Positions 1-8,812 of a stretch of 59,706 bases of DNA are shown here, one piece after another. The DNA lies in contig JABSSD010000121.1 in the NCBI GenBank assembly GCA_013214575.1, positions 1-59,706 of the forward strand, in the 5' to 3' direction. Source of the DNA: Paracoccaceae bacterium (GTDB taxonomy: Bacteria; Pseudomonadota; Alphaproteobacteria; Rhodobacterales; Rhodobacteraceae). Below the pieces are notes generated by a model that saw only the letters and a program-made list of their open reading frames with translations, was not told the origin of the DNA and ran no database searches. Within the stretch, counting starts at the first letter, position 1; every line of letters starts with the position of its first letter. Made by a program: the position numbers and the translations under genes.

Positions 1-23
1 ACCGGGTGTTTTGTCTCGGGGGT

Positions 24-82
24 GATTCTGAAACCACGTTAAAGCGACTCTGAACCCCCGATAGGGTGACTCTGAACCCCCG
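24..82 (+). repeat. Three origin iterons in 22-bp phase
   Basis: Two identical 15-mers gactctgaacccccg lie at 46-60 and 68-82. A diverged copy, gattctgaaaccacg, lies at 24-38. Starts are exactly 22 bp apart, two helical turns, so all three face the same side of the DNA. They sit about 160 bp upstream of repA and are the probable RepA binding sites. A further partial match ends at 130 but is out of phase. Confidence 0.8.
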
Positions 83-93
83 TTGTGCCGCCT

Positions 94-102
94 TGTGGAT
101 AA
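94..102 (-). promoter_or_regulatory. DnaA box
   Basis: tgtggataa is the exact complement of the consensus DnaA box TTATCCACA. It lies 11 bp after the last iteron, so host DnaA probably helps RepA open the origin. Confidence 0.8.
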
Positions 103-242
103 CTCTAGGGTGGGTGTCATTAAAACCACGAAACCGAGTCACCCCGCGACAGCCAATAAGATCGTCAGCAAGATCCGTCACCAAGACGGGCATCCAGACA
201 GGCACAAGACGGGGGCATCGGTGAGATCGAGCAGGGACCACT

Positions 243-1262
243 ATGTGTGCAGCACTGACAGCAGGGGCAGGCCCGGCGCCGGGGCAGGGGGCGTTCTTTC
301 TGTGTGATGTGTTTGGCGCGGTGCCCAAAAACGATATGGCCTCGATGGAACATCCGCTGTTCTCATTGGCGACCCGGCCGGACCGGCGCATCCTGAGCTA
401 CGAGCACAAGGGCACTGCGATCACCGTGACGCCATCGGTCAAGGGATTGGCGACCATCCACGACAAGGATATTCTGATCTTCTGCATCAGCCAGCTGATG
501 GCGGCGCTGAACGCAGGGCGTAGCATCAGCCGCACCCTGCACCTGAAAGCCCATGACCTGCTGATCGCCACCAACCGCGAAACCAGCGGCGATGCCTACC
601 GGCGCCTGCGCGAGTCGTTTGAGCGGCTGGCGGGCACCCGCATCACCACCAATATCGTCACCGGCGGGGTCGAGGTGACCAAGGGGTTTGGCCTGATCGA
701 GAGCTGGGAAATCGTCCGCCGGGCGCCGACCGGAGGCGGCTCTGGCCGGATGACCCATGTGGCGGTGACCCTGTCGGACTGGCTGTATCAGGCGGTGCTG
801 TCCAATGCGGTGCTGACCCTGAACCGCGATTACTTCAGCCTGCGCAAACCGCTGGAACGGCGCATCTACGAACTGGTGCGCAAACACTGTGGCCGCCAGC
901 AAAGCTGGACCGTCTCGGTGGATACATTGCTGAAGAAATCCGGCTCGGCCAGCCCGCGGCGGGTGTTCCGCAAGATGCTGCGCGACATGATTGCAGCCCA
1001 ACCGCTGCCGGATTACGCGCTGGAGGAACAGCCCGGAGATCTGATCTATTTCAGCCAGAAACAGGGGCTGGTGGAGCGCCCGGGCGTGCAGCCGCCAAGC
1101 TTGCGGGTAGAGACGCTGGAGCAGGGCCGCGCGCTGGCGCCGGGGGCCGATATCTATGCGCTGGAGGCCGACTGGCGTGGCATGTGGGTGCGCTCGGGGG
1201 CGCCGCGATTGCGCTCGCCGGATGCGGCGTTCCTGGGCTGGCTGCGCAAGCGGGCGCAATAG
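243..1262 (+). CDS. repA: Plasmid replication initiator RepA
   Basis: 339-residue replication protein of the RepA type found on Rhodobacterales plasmids (RPA family). It should bind the iterons just upstream and start plasmid replication. The N-terminus has the family pattern CDVFGAVPKNDMASMEHPLFSL, here residues 21-42, followed by PDRRILSYEH. Because the conserved block begins before the internal Met32, the upstream ATG at 243 is preferred; it has a weak aggga ribosome site at 233-237. The arginine-rich middle (LRESFERLAGTRITT, LEKRIYEL-like LERRIYELVRKHCG) is typical of winged-helix initiators. It is the first gene after the origin, and parA lies on the other side in the opposite direction. 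Length and motifs are full; no sign of damage. The exact RepA compatibility subgroup cannot be set by eye. Confidence 0.93.
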   Translation: MCAALTAGAGPAPGQGAFFLCDVFGAVPKNDMASMEHPLFSLATRPDRRILSYEHKGTAITVTPSVKGLATIHDKDILIFCISQLMAALNAGRSISRTLHLKAHDLLIATNRETSGDAYRRLRESFERLAGTRITTNIVTGGVEVTKGFGLIESWEIVRRAPTGGGSGRMTHVAVTLSDWLYQAVLSNAVLTLNRDYFSLRKPLERRIYELVRKHCGRQQSWTVSVDTLLKKSGSASPRRVFRKMLRDMIAAQPLPDYALEEQPGDLIYFSQKQGLVERPGVQPPSLRVETLEQGRALAPGADIYALEADWRGMWVRSGAPRLRSPDAAFLGWLRKRAQ

Positions 1263-1357
1263 ACCTCGGAGGATCGTGTCGCAGCGCTGGTTTGCAGTGA
1301 CAGCCCGGTGCGGGTTTGGTATTGCTGCTGGGAATTTGAGCGAATTTTGAGGCTATT

Positions 1358-1918
1358 GTGCAAATCGAAGACACCCCCCTGCCGGGCGTAAAAATACTCA
1401 CCCCCAACCGATTTGGCGATGCCCGTGGTTTTTTCAGCGAGAGCTGGAACAAGCGGCTGCTGGCGGAGCATGGCATTGATTTGAATTTTGTGCAGGACAA
1501 CCACTCCGTGTCGGCGCAGGTCGGCACTCTGCGCGGTTTGCATTTCCAGGCGCCGCCCCATGCGCAGGACAAGCTGGTGCGCTGTGGCCAGGGGGCGCTG
1601 TTTGACGTGGCGGTGGATATCCGCAAGGGCAGCCCCAGTTATGGCCAGTGGTTCGGCCTTGAGTTGTCGGCCGCAAATGGCAAGCAGCTGCTGGTGCCTG
1701 CGGGGTTCCTGCACGGCTTTATCACCCGGGCACCCAATACCGAGATCATTTACAAATGCACGGATTACTACGCCCCCGACTGTGACGGCGCGGTGCGCTG
1801 GGACAGCTGCGGCATCAATTGGCACCATGACGGCGCCCCGGTGCTGTCGGACAAGGACGCGGTGGCGCCACCCTTGGCGGCGTTCGACAGCCCCTTTGTC
1901 TGGCAGGGTGCGACATGA
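1358..1918 (+). CDS. rmlC: dTDP-4-dehydrorhamnose 3,5-epimerase
   Basis: 186 residues, normal for RmlC. It epimerises C3 and C5 of dTDP-4-keto-6-deoxy-D-glucose, the third step of dTDP-L-rhamnose synthesis in the cytoplasm. Visible signatures: the cupin segment [11 protein letters not shown] (20-30), LRGLHFQ with catalytic His62, VPAGFLHGF (113-121) and the Tyr-rich YKCTDYY (132-138). The start is GTG, supported by tgagg 6 bp upstream at 1348-1352; no ATG is better placed. It is the first gene of the operon rmlC-rmlB-rmlD-rmlA-GT4, starting 96 bp after repA. Its stop overlaps the rmlB start in an ATGA arrangement, implying translational coupling. Confidence 0.97.
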   Translation: MQIEDTPLPGVKILTPNRFGDARGFFSESWNKRLLAEHGIDLNFVQDNHSVSAQVGTLRGLHFQAPPHAQDKLVRCGQGALFDVAVDIRKGSPSYGQWFGLELSAANGKQLLVPAGFLHGFITRAPNTEIIYKCTDYYAPDCDGAVRWDSCGINWHHDGAPVLSDKDAVAPPLAAFDSPFVWQGAT

Positions 1919-2967
1919 AAATCCTGATCACCGGCGGCGCTGGGTTCATCGGATCCGCAGTGGTGCGGCGCGCCATTGGGGCGGGTCACGCTGTGACCAA
2001 TCTGGATGCGCTGACCTATGCCGCCTGTCTCGACAATGTCGCCTCGGTGGCGGACAGCCCAAATTATGCCTTTGAACAGGCGGATATTCGCGATCGCGCC
2101 GCGTTGGACCGTATCTTTGCCGCCCATCAACCGGATGCGGTGATGCATCTGGCGGCGGAGAGCCATGTGGACCGCTCGATCGACGGGCCCGGCACCTTCA
2201 TCGAGACCAATATCACCGGCAGTTTTAACATGCTGGAGGCGGCTCGGAAATATTGGAATGAGGGCGGCAAGTCCGACGATTTTCGCTTTCATCATGTCTC
2301 GACGGATGAGGTCTATGGCAGCCTGCCCAATGACCCCTCGGTGCGGTTCACCGAAGACACCCCTTACGATCCGCGTTCGCCCTATTCGGCCAGCAAGGCC
2401 TCCAGTGACCATCTGGTGCGGGCCTGGGGCGAGACCTACGGGCTGCCGGTGCTGCTGAGCAATTGCTCCAACAATTACGGCCCCTATCATTTCCCCGAGA
2501 AACTGGTGCCGGTGGTGATCCTCAATGCGCTGGCGGGTAAGCCACTGCCGATCTACGGCGATGGCAGCAATATCCGCGACTGGCTTTATGTCGAGGATCA
2601 CGCCGAGGCGCTGCTCTGTGTGCTGCAAAAGGGCGCAGTGGGGCGCAACTATAATATCGGCGGCGACAACGAACGGTCGAACCTCGACTTGGTGCAGACG
2701 CTGTGCGCCATTCTGGATCGTCTGCGGCCCCGCAGCGATGGCAGGCCTTACGCCGACCAGATCGCTTACGTCACCGACCGTCCCGGCCATGATGCCCGCT
2801 ATGCGATTGATCCCAGCCGTATCCGCGACGAGCTGGGCTGGCGGCCATCGGTCACGGTTGAGCAGGGGCTGGAGAAGACGGTGCAGTGGTATCTCGACAA
2901 TGAGAGCTGGTGGCGCGCGCTGCAGACCCGCGACGGGGTCGGTGAGCGTTTGGGAGTAAAGGCATGA
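1915..2967 (+). CDS. rmlB: dTDP-glucose 4,6-dehydratase
   Basis: 350-residue short-chain dehydrogenase of the extended type. It converts dTDP-glucose to dTDP-4-keto-6-deoxyglucose, the second rhamnose step. The NAD loop GGAGFIGS is at 7-14, the catalytic TDEVYG (Asp131-Glu132) and the YxxxK pair Tyr157/Lys161 are intact, and [12 protein letters not shown] is the standard RmlB block. The start overlaps the end of rmlC by 4 bp and its end overlaps rmlD by 4 bp, so the enzymes are translated as a unit. Full length and all catalytic residues present; no alternative assignment is likely. Confidence 0.97.
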   Translation: MKILITGGAGFIGSAVVRRAIGAGHAVTNLDALTYAACLDNVASVADSPNYAFEQADIRDRAALDRIFAAHQPDAVMHLAAESHVDRSIDGPGTFIETNITGSFNMLEAARKYWNEGGKSDDFRFHHVSTDEVYGSLPNDPSVRFTEDTPYDPRSPYSASKASSDHLVRAWGETYGLPVLLSNCSNNYGPYHFPEKLVPVVILNALAGKPLPIYGDGSNIRDWLYVEDHAEALLCVLQKGAVGRNYNIGGDNERSNLDLVQTLCAILDRLRPRSDGRPYADQIAYVTDRPGHDARYAIDPSRIRDELGWRPSVTVEQGLEKTVQWYLDNESWWRALQTRDGVGERLGVKA

Positions 2968-3815
2968 GCATTCTGGTGTTTGGCAAAAGTGGTCAGGTGG
3001 CGCGGGAACTGGCGGCGTTTGACGATGTGACCTGTCTGGACCGGGCAGCGGCGGATCTGTCCGATCCTGCCGCCTGCGCTGAGGTCATTTTGCAGGCCCA
3101 GCCGCAGGCTGTGATCAATGCCGCCGCCTATACCGCGGTGGACAAGGCCGAGCAGGAGGAGGCGCTGGCGACCGTGATCAACGGCGATGCCCCCGGCGCC
3201 ATGGCACAGGCCTGCGCTGATCTTGGCGTGCCCTTTGTGTCGATCTCGACCGATTACGTGTTTGACGGCAGCGGCACCGCGCCCTGGAAGCCCTCGGATG
3301 CAACCGGTCCGCTGGGCGCCTATGGGCGCTCCAAACGGGTGGGCGAGCAACGGGTCGTCGGGGCAGGGGGGGCTTATGGGATCTTACGCACCTCTTGGGT
3401 GGTCTCGGCGCATGGCAATAATTTTGTCAAAACCATGCTGCGACTGGCGGCGGAGCGCGATGGCTTGAGTATTGTGGCAGATCAGATCGGTGCCCCCACT
3501 ATGGCGCGTGATATCGCCGCCGCCTGCATCGCGATGGCGCAGCAACTGGGTGACGATCCGGCACGCGCGGGGATCTATCATTTCAGCTCTGCACCGCAGT
3601 GCAGCTGGGCCCAATTTGCCCGCGAGATCTTTGCTCAGGCGGGGCTGCCTTGCGTGGTTACGGATATCGCCAGCGCCGATTATCCCACCCCAGCGCGGCG
3701 ACCGCTGAACTCAAGGCTGGATTACGCCTTGTTAGGCTCTGTTTTTGGCATCCCCCGCCCGGATTGGCGGCAGGGGTTAAGTGATATTTTAAAAGATTTA
3801 GGAGCCAGCGCATGA
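2964..3815 (+). CDS. rmlD: dTDP-4-dehydrorhamnose reductase
   Basis: 283 residues. It reduces dTDP-4-keto-L-rhamnose to dTDP-L-rhamnose, the last step. Seen: N-terminal nucleotide loop GKSGQVA (7-13), [20 protein letters not shown] (95-102) and the catalytic pair Tyr120/Lys124 in YGRSK, all diagnostic of RmlD. It overlaps rmlB upstream and rmlA downstream by 4 bp each. The gene is complete and shows ordinary codon use like its neighbours. Confidence 0.96.
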   Translation: MSILVFGKSGQVARELAAFDDVTCLDRAAADLSDPAACAEVILQAQPQAVINAAAYTAVDKAEQEEALATVINGDAPGAMAQACADLGVPFVSISTDYVFDGSGTAPWKPSDATGPLGAYGRSKRVGEQRVVGAGGAYGILRTSWVVSAHGNNFVKTMLRLAAERDGLSIVADQIGAPTMARDIAAACIAMAQQLGDDPARAGIYHFSSAPQCSWAQFAREIFAQAGLPCVVTDIASADYPTPARRPLNSRLDYALLGSVFGIPRPDWRQGLSDILKDLGASA

Positions 3816-4684
3816 CTGCGAGAAAAGGCATTATTCTGGCCGGAGGATCCGGCACCCGGCTCTATCCGATCACCATGGGCGTCTCCAAACAATTGCTGCC
3901 GATCTATGACAAACCGATGATCTATTACCCGATCTCGGTGCTGATGCTGGCCGGCATCCGCGACATCTGCATGATCACCACGCCGCAGGACCGCAGCCAG
4001 TTTGAGCGCAGTCTCGGCGACGGCAGCCAATGGGGCCTCTCGCTGAGCTATGTGGAACAGCCCAGCCCGGAGGGGCTGGCGCAGGCCTATATTCTGGCCG
4101 AGGATTTTCTCGACGGGGCACCTTCGGCGCTGGTGCTGGGCGACAATATCTTCTTTGGTCATGGCTTGCCGGAGCTGCTGGCGGCGGCGGATGCGCAGAC
4201 CGAGGGCGGCACCGTGTTTGGCTATCACGTGGCGGATCCGGAGCGCTACGGGGTGGTGGATTTTGACGCCGAGGGCCGGGCGCGCCAGATCATCGAGAAA
4301 CCGGCGGTGCCGCCGTCGAACTATGCGGTGACCGGGCTGTATTTCCTCGATGGTTCTGCCCCGGCGCGGGCGCGTCAGATCAGGCCTTCGCCGCGCGGCG
4401 AGCTGGAGATCACCGATCTGTTGCAGATGTATCTGGACGCCGGCCAGCTGCGGGTGGAGACCATGGGGCGCGGCTATGCCTGGCTCGACACCGGCACCCA
4501 TGCCAGCCTGCTGGATGCGGGCAATTTTGTGCGCACCCTGGAGAACCGCCAGGGGTTGCAGACCGGCTGCCTGGAAGAGATCGCCTTTGATCAGGGCTGG
4601 ATCAGCCGCGCCGATCTGGCGGCCCGGGCGGCGCTGTTTGCCAAAAATGGCTATGGCGCCTATTTGGCCGGGTTGCTGAAGTAA
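3812..4684 (+). CDS. rmlA: Glucose-1-phosphate thymidylyltransferase
   Basis: 290 residues. It makes dTDP-glucose from dTTP and glucose 1-phosphate, the entry step and usual feedback-controlled point of the pathway. The signature [11 protein letters not shown] (11-21) with [16 protein letters not shown] follows directly, and LGDNIFFG marks the metal-binding Asp. Order rmlC-B-D-A differs from the common enteric order rmlBDAC. The start overlaps rmlD; the next gene, a GT4, starts 18 bp later, so it belongs to the same transcript. Confidence 0.97.
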   Translation: MTARKGIILAGGSGTRLYPITMGVSKQLLPIYDKPMIYYPISVLMLAGIRDICMITTPQDRSQFERSLGDGSQWGLSLSYVEQPSPEGLAQAYILAEDFLDGAPSALVLGDNIFFGHGLPELLAAADAQTEGGTVFGYHVADPERYGVVDFDAEGRARQIIEKPAVPPSNYAVTGLYFLDGSAPARARQIRPSPRGELEITDLLQMYLDAGQLRVETMGRGYAWLDTGTHASLLDAGNFVRTLENRQGLQTGCLEEIAFDQGWISRADLAARAALFAKNGYGAYLAGLLK

Positions 4685-4702
4685 GGCAGGAAGGCCACGT
4701 CG

Positions 4703-5956
4703 ATGAAAATTCTGTTTGTTCACCAGAACATGCCGGGGCAATACCGCGAGCTGATCCAGTGGCTGGCGGCCAGCGGTGACCATGAGCTGGTGTTCCTGAC
4801 CCAGCGCCGCGATGAGCCCGCGATCAAGGGGGTGCGGACCGAAATCTACAGCCCGCATCACCGCCCCGCCAAAGAGGCCTATGGGCTGTCCAAGACCTGG
4901 GAAGAGGCCAGTGGCACCGGCTTTGGCGCCGCGATGGCGGCGCAGGCGCTGGAACGTGACGCGGGCTTTAAGCCGGACATCGTGCTGGGCCATACCGGCT
5001 GGGGCGAGCTGCTGTTTTTCAAGGAAATCTGGCCAGATGTGCCGCTGCTGGGCTTCTTTGAATATTTCTACCGCGCCAAAGGCGGCCCGGTGGGATTTGA
5101 TCCCGAAGAGGTGGTCAGTGAGCACACGTCCTTCCTGATGGCGGCGCGCAATACGGTGCCCTATGCCAATATCCAGACCGTCGATCTTGGCCATGTGCCC
5201 ACGCAGTGGCAGAAACACACCTTCCCGGACAGCTTCCACTCAAAATTCTACACCTGCCACGATGGCATTCGCACCGATCTGCTAAAGCCCAACCCAGAGG
5301 TCAGCCTGGGGCTGGGGCGGCTGAACCAGCCGCTGAGCCGCGACGATGAGGTGTTCACCTATATGGCGCGCAATCTTGAACGCACCCGTGGCTTTCACGT
5401 CTTTATGCGCGCATTGCCAAAAATCCTGGCGGCGCGCCCCAACGCCCGGGTGCTGATCATCGGCGGCAACGCCACCTCATACGGCCGTAAAAGCGGCCAC
5501 CAGGGCGGTTTGCGCGGTGAAATGGAAGCCGAGGTCGGGGCGGATCTGGACTGGGACCGGGTGCATTTTCTGGGTCAGGTGCCTTATGAGAAATTCTGCC
5601 AGGTGGTGCAGCTCAGCCGCTGCCACATCTATCTGACCATGCCCTTTGTGCTCAGCTGGTCGCTGCTCGAGGCGATGTCGATGCAGGCCACCGTGGTGGC
5701 CTCGGATGTGGCGCCGGTACGCGAGGCGATCACCCACGGCAAAACCGGTCTGCTGGTGGATTTCTTTGACCCTCAGGCACTGGCCGATCAGGTGATTGAG
5801 GTACTGGCGCAGCCGCAAAAATACGCCCATCTGGGGGTGGCGGCGCGCGCCCATGTGGTGGCGCAATATGACTTCCTGAGCCATTGTCTGCCGCAGCATA
5901 TATCGCGCATCAACAGCCTGCTGCCGGCGGGTCGGCAGATTGCGATACCCGACTAA
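4703..5956 (+). CDS. Glycosyltransferase family 4
   Basis: 417-residue GT-B retaining glycosyltransferase, cytoplasmic or membrane-peripheral. N-terminal KILFVHQNMPGQYREL is typical of the GT4 group-1 subfamily with a MPGQ motif. The C-terminal half (from about 215) has YMARNLERTRGFHVFMRALPKIL, the HFLGQVPYEKF nucleotide-binding segment and FVLSWSLLEAMSM, the subfamily form of the GT4 donor motif. GKTGLLVDFFDP follows. As the last gene of the rhamnose operon, 18 bp after rmlA, it is a plausible rhamnosyltransferase, but donor and acceptor are inferred from context only. It is convergent with the OPX gene, with only 22 bp between them. Confidence 0.9.
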   Translation: MKILFVHQNMPGQYRELIQWLAASGDHELVFLTQRRDEPAIKGVRTEIYSPHHRPAKEAYGLSKTWEEASGTGFGAAMAAQALERDAGFKPDIVLGHTGWGELLFFKEIWPDVPLLGFFEYFYRAKGGPVGFDPEEVVSEHTSFLMAARNTVPYANIQTVDLGHVPTQWQKHTFPDSFHSKFYTCHDGIRTDLLKPNPEVSLGLGRLNQPLSRDDEVFTYMARNLERTRGFHVFMRALPKILAARPNARVLIIGGNATSYGRKSGHQGGLRGEMEAEVGADLDWDRVHFLGQVPYEKFCQVVQLSRCHIYLTMPFVLSWSLLEAMSMQATVVASDVAPVREAITHGKTGLLVDFFDPQALADQVIEVLAQPQKYAHLGVAARAHVVAQYDFLSHCLPQHISRINSLLPAGRQIAIPD

Positions 5957-5978
5957 CCTGTGCATGCTGCAGACATGC

Positions 5979-7094
5979 CTAGATCCGGCTGGCTGCCGAG
6001 AACACTCCGAAGAAGTTGCCGATGATGTTGGACACGGTGAGCACGTCATTGATCGGAGATTCGGTGGCAATGATCAGATCATCGGGATTGATTTGAAACT
6101 GGCGAGCTGAAAACAGCCCGTCCGCCGAGGTCAGATCCAGCGAGAACACCACCCGGGTCTGGCGTGGTCCGCGCTGTCCGGCGACCAGCGCCGAGGTGGC
6201 ATATTCCCGCAGAATCAGCAGCCCCTGCGGATCGGCACGGTTGTCCTGAATGCCGCCCATGATTGCCACTGCGTCCATTGCCGAAACCTGATCCTTGGTG
6301 AAGATGTGCAAGTCCTCGGTGCCGGTGGCGCCAAAGGAGAGGAAATAGCGTTCGTCCTCTTCCACAAACACCCGGTCGCCGCCGCGCAACAGGGTGTCCA
6401 TATGTGGACTGTTGAGCAGGGCGTCAACCGAGGTGCCAAAAAGGGCACCGCCGCGCATCAGCCGGATCTGCGGGTTGTTCAGGTTCAGCCCGATGCCGCC
6501 CCCCGCCGAAATCAGCCCCAGCAGGGTATAATTGCGGTTGGGCATCGGATAGGTGCCGGGGCGTTCAACGCCGCTGACCAGATCAACTGAGTTGTTGCGC
6601 CCCTCATTCATGCTCAGCTGCAGCTGGGCAGAGGGCACAATCGCCTCCAGTTCGGATTGCAGGCTCTCGCGGGCCAGATCGGGGGTCAGCCCCAGCACGT
6701 TCAGATTGCCGATATAGGGCATGAAGATGGTGCCATTGGCGGCCACCTCGACATCCTGCAATTGCACCGCCTTCTGATCCGCTGAGGTCAGCAGGGAGTT
6801 GTCGCTACTGTCCCAAATTCGCAGAGTCAGGATATCACCGGGTTGGATGATCTGAGTTTTGGCGCCGTTGCTGTTATGGATCCAGCCCAGGGTCTCCTGT
6901 TTGCCGGTGGGGGGCCATTGCGCCACCGTGGGCAAAAAGGCGCGGCTGACGGAATAAAGCGCAAACTCAGTGCTCTCCTCACTGAGTTCGGTCAGAATTT
7001 CTTCGCTGACCGGGGCTCCGCCGGGGAGGCGACCACAGCCGCTTGGCAGTAAGCTAAGGCTCGCAACGGCGAGAACAGAAAGAAGGATGCGCAT
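5979..7094 (-). CDS. Outer-membrane polysaccharide export lipoprotein (OPX, Wza/KpsD-like)
   Basis: 371 residues. Type II signal peptide with lipobox LPSGC (Cys20), so probably an outer-membrane-anchored lipoprotein. A polysaccharide export domain follows (about 80-175: QPGDILTLRIWDS, ANGTIFMPYIGNLNVLGLT), then soluble ligand-binding beta-grasp repeats (VSGVERPGTYPMP from about 174; LRGGDRVFVEE). OPX proteins form the periplasm-spanning channel for capsule or exopolysaccharide. No Wzc-type kinase is present, and the KpsM/T/E homologues at 51-54 kb are the likely partners. The gene runs against the rml operon and shares a short 84-bp region with the divergent epimerase gene, which probably holds both promoters. 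Confidence 0.92.
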   Translation of the reverse strand: MRILLSVLAVASLSLLPSGCGRLPGGAPVSEEILTELSEESTEFALYSVSRAFLPTVAQWPPTGKQETLGWIHNSNGAKTQIIQPGDILTLRIWDSSDNSLLTSADQKAVQLQDVEVAANGTIFMPYIGNLNVLGLTPDLARESLQSELEAIVPSAQLQLSMNEGRNNSVDLVSGVERPGTYPMPNRNYTLLGLISAGGGIGLNLNNPQIRLMRGGALFGTSVDALLNSPHMDTLLRGGDRVFVEEDERYFLSFGATGTEDLHIFTKDQVSAMDAVAIMGGIQDNRADPQGLLILREYATSALVAGQRGPRQTRVVFSLDLTSADGLFSARQFQINPDDLIIATESPINDVLTVSNIIGNFFGVFSAASRI

Positions 7095-7178
7095 GAAAGC
7101 CTGCCCTGAAATGTCTTGATTTTTGCTCTCCGCAAGATACTGGCATCAGGCAGGCAGTCAACGGGTTCAAGGATTTAC

Positions 7179-8036
7179 ATGCAGTTTCCCGACACATTGG
7201 TTTTGGGTGCAACAGGTCGGATTGGGCAGCTGTTGCAGTTGAGCTGGAAGCGCGCGCCTTTTGGGGCGCGGTTGCTGTGGCAGGGACGCACAGGGACTGG
7301 ACTGGAGCAGGCGACTCACAGGGTTGTTCTTCAGCCGTTGGAGGAGCCGGAAAATTTGCGGCAGGTGGCGAGGGGACGGCAGATACTTTGCCTGGCCGGA
7401 GGTATCCCGGGGCGCGGAAATCTGAATGATAACTGGCCCCTGGCTGAGGCGGCACTGCGGGCGACCCTGCCGGGGGGGCGGGTGATCTTATGCTCCTCGG
7501 CCGCAGTTTACGGCAATCAGCCGGGATTTCTGAATGAGGCCGCACCGTTGCGCCCGGCCAGTGACTATGGCCGGGCCAAGCTTGAAATGGAGCAGCGCAG
7601 TGCGATGCTGGCGGCCCAGCTTGGCGTCCGGCTCTGTGTGCTGCGGATTGGCAATATCGCCGGACTGGATGCCATTTTGGGTGGCTGGGCCCCGGGGTTT
7701 CAACTGGATCAATTTGCCGATGGCTCTACCCCGGCGCGCAGCTATATCGGGGTGGCGACACTTGCGCAGGTTTTGGCGGCGTTGCTGGCCCTGCCGCAAC
7801 TGCCAGGGGTGGTGAACCTGGCGCAGCCCGGACTGGTAGAGATGGGCGCATTGCTCACGGCGGCGGGGCTCGGCTGGGCCGCACGCCCGGCATCGGAGGC
7901 TGCCATCGCCAGGGTGGTGCTGGACACGGGCCTGTTGCAGGACCTGGTGCCGTTGCCTAAGGCGGATGCCACACAGATGGTGCAGCAATGGTGTAAGTTA
8001 GAACCAGATATAACAGGAAATCAGGAACAGATATGA
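7179..8036 (+). CDS. NAD-dependent epimerase/dehydratase family protein
   Basis: 285 residues. Rossmann loop LGATGRIGQLL near the N-terminus and a YGRAKLEME active-site Tyr-Lys motif, with SSAAVYGNQPG between them, place it in the extended SDR family. Its sugar-nucleotide substrate cannot be told. The ATG at 7179 is chosen over an upstream in-frame ATG at 7116 because aagga lies 5 bp before it and the family alignment starts there. It overlaps the next gene by 4 bp (ATGA), so it is co-translated with the initiating sugar transferase and may supply or modify the first sugar of the repeat unit. Confidence 0.85.
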   Translation: MQFPDTLVLGATGRIGQLLQLSWKRAPFGARLLWQGRTGTGLEQATHRVVLQPLEEPENLRQVARGRQILCLAGGIPGRGNLNDNWPLAEAALRATLPGGRVILCSSAAVYGNQPGFLNEAAPLRPASDYGRAKLEMEQRSAMLAAQLGVRLCVLRIGNIAGLDAILGGWAPGFQLDQFADGSTPARSYIGVATLAQVLAALLALPQLPGVVNLAQPGLVEMGALLTAAGLGWAARPASEAAIARVVLDTGLLQDLVPLPKADATQMVQQWCKLEPDITGNQEQI

Positions 8037-8647
8037 CTTGGCAAAAACGATTTTTTGATCTTTTCTTTGCCAGTCTTCTGGTGCTGGTGCTGGGGCCGAT
8101 CTTACTGGCTCTGCTGATCTGGTTGCTGGTAAAGCAGGGCCGCCCGCTGTTCTATGTTGCCGAACGGATGAAAGGCGTCGATCAGCCGTTTGATCTGTGG
8201 AAGCTGCGCACCATGACAGTGGTGGACCGCGATGATGGGGTGTCGGGTGGCAACAAGACCGCCCGCATCACTCCGATGGGCAACTGGTTACGCCGCCGCC
8301 GTCTGGATGAATTTCCGCAGCTGTACAACATCCTCAAGGGCGATCTCAGCTTTGTCGGCCCGCGCCCACCGCTGCGCAAATACGTCAGCCGTCACCCTGA
8401 GCTCTATGCCCAAGTCCTGCAAAGCCGCCCCGGTGTCACCGGGCTGGCCAGCATCGCCTACCACCGCCACGAAACGGCGCTGTTGCAGCGCTGCAACAGC
8501 GCCGAAGAGACCGATCAGATCTATTCCCGCCACTGCGTGCCAGGTAAGGCGCGACTGGACCTGATCTATCAGCGCCATCAGAACCTGTGTTATGATTTTG
8601 ATCTGGTGTTTCAGACCATCGGCAATATCTTTCGCCGCGGCGGCTGA
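8033..8647 (+). CDS. Undecaprenyl-phosphate sugar phosphotransferase (bacterial sugar transferase)
   Basis: 204-residue short polyprenol phosphohexose-1-phosphate transferase, the catalytic core without the multi-TM N-terminus of WbaP types. One hydrophobic re-entrant helix (FDLFFASLLVLVLGPILLALL), then GRPLFYVAERMKG, FDLWKLRTM, and the catalytic RRRRLDEFPQLYNILKGDLSFVGPRPP. It would start lipid-linked glycan assembly on the cytoplasmic face of the inner membrane. It is coupled to the epimerase upstream. The presence of an initiating transferase together with ABC-type exporter genes suggests either a Wzx/Wzy-type unit made elsewhere or a lipid-linked capsule; the window alone does not decide. 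Confidence 0.93.
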   Translation: MTWQKRFFDLFFASLLVLVLGPILLALLIWLLVKQGRPLFYVAERMKGVDQPFDLWKLRTMTVVDRDDGVSGGNKTARITPMGNWLRRRRLDEFPQLYNILKGDLSFVGPRPPLRKYVSRHPELYAQVLQSRPGVTGLASIAYHRHETALLQRCNSAEETDQIYSRHCVPGKARLDLIYQRHQNLCYDFDLVFQTIGNIFRRGG

Positions 8648-8812
8648 TCTAGGCGAAGCGGTGTAGGGGGCCGATTTAACAATAGTTTTTTAGTAATGAC
8701 CTTTTGCGTCACAGCAAAAACCGCTAAGTCTGTGGTGTAAACGAAACTTTTGTCGGGTACTCGCTCTCTGGAGGCGGCCTCTATTTTCAATGCGGTAAGG
8801 ATGACGGCTGAA

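Larger units (their letters stand above)
1..141. repeat. Left copy of 141-bp terminal redundancy
   Basis: This segment recurs without mismatch at the other end of the window (59566-59706). The repeat starts with accgggtgttttgtc and ends with accgagtca. Identical ends of this size are what an assembler leaves on a circular molecule, so the true length is about 59,565 bp and the two ends are one locus. The repeat holds the iterons and the DnaA box of the origin. Confidence 0.95.
1..242. other. oriV: Replication origin region, repA-proximal part
   Basis: Non-coding DNA in front of repA, continuous through the circular junction with 59300-59565. It contains three phased iterons (24-82), a consensus DnaA box (94-102) and an inverted copy of part of the iteron: gggtgactc at 64-72 and gagtcaccc at 136-144. 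Iterons plus a DnaA box beside an initiator gene is the usual layout of an iteron-controlled plasmid origin. That this is the working oriV is inferred from position and motifs. Confidence 0.8.

Noticed and set aside
3722-5239. 505-codon minus-strand open frame
   Set aside because: Lies opposite rmlD, rmlA and the GT4 gene, is rich in His, Gln and Arg, and has no family motif; a shadow of GC-rich coding DNA.
8750-8812. Longer N-terminus of the CapD-like protein
   Set aside because: Opens only at TTG without a ribosome site and adds residues not expected in the family.
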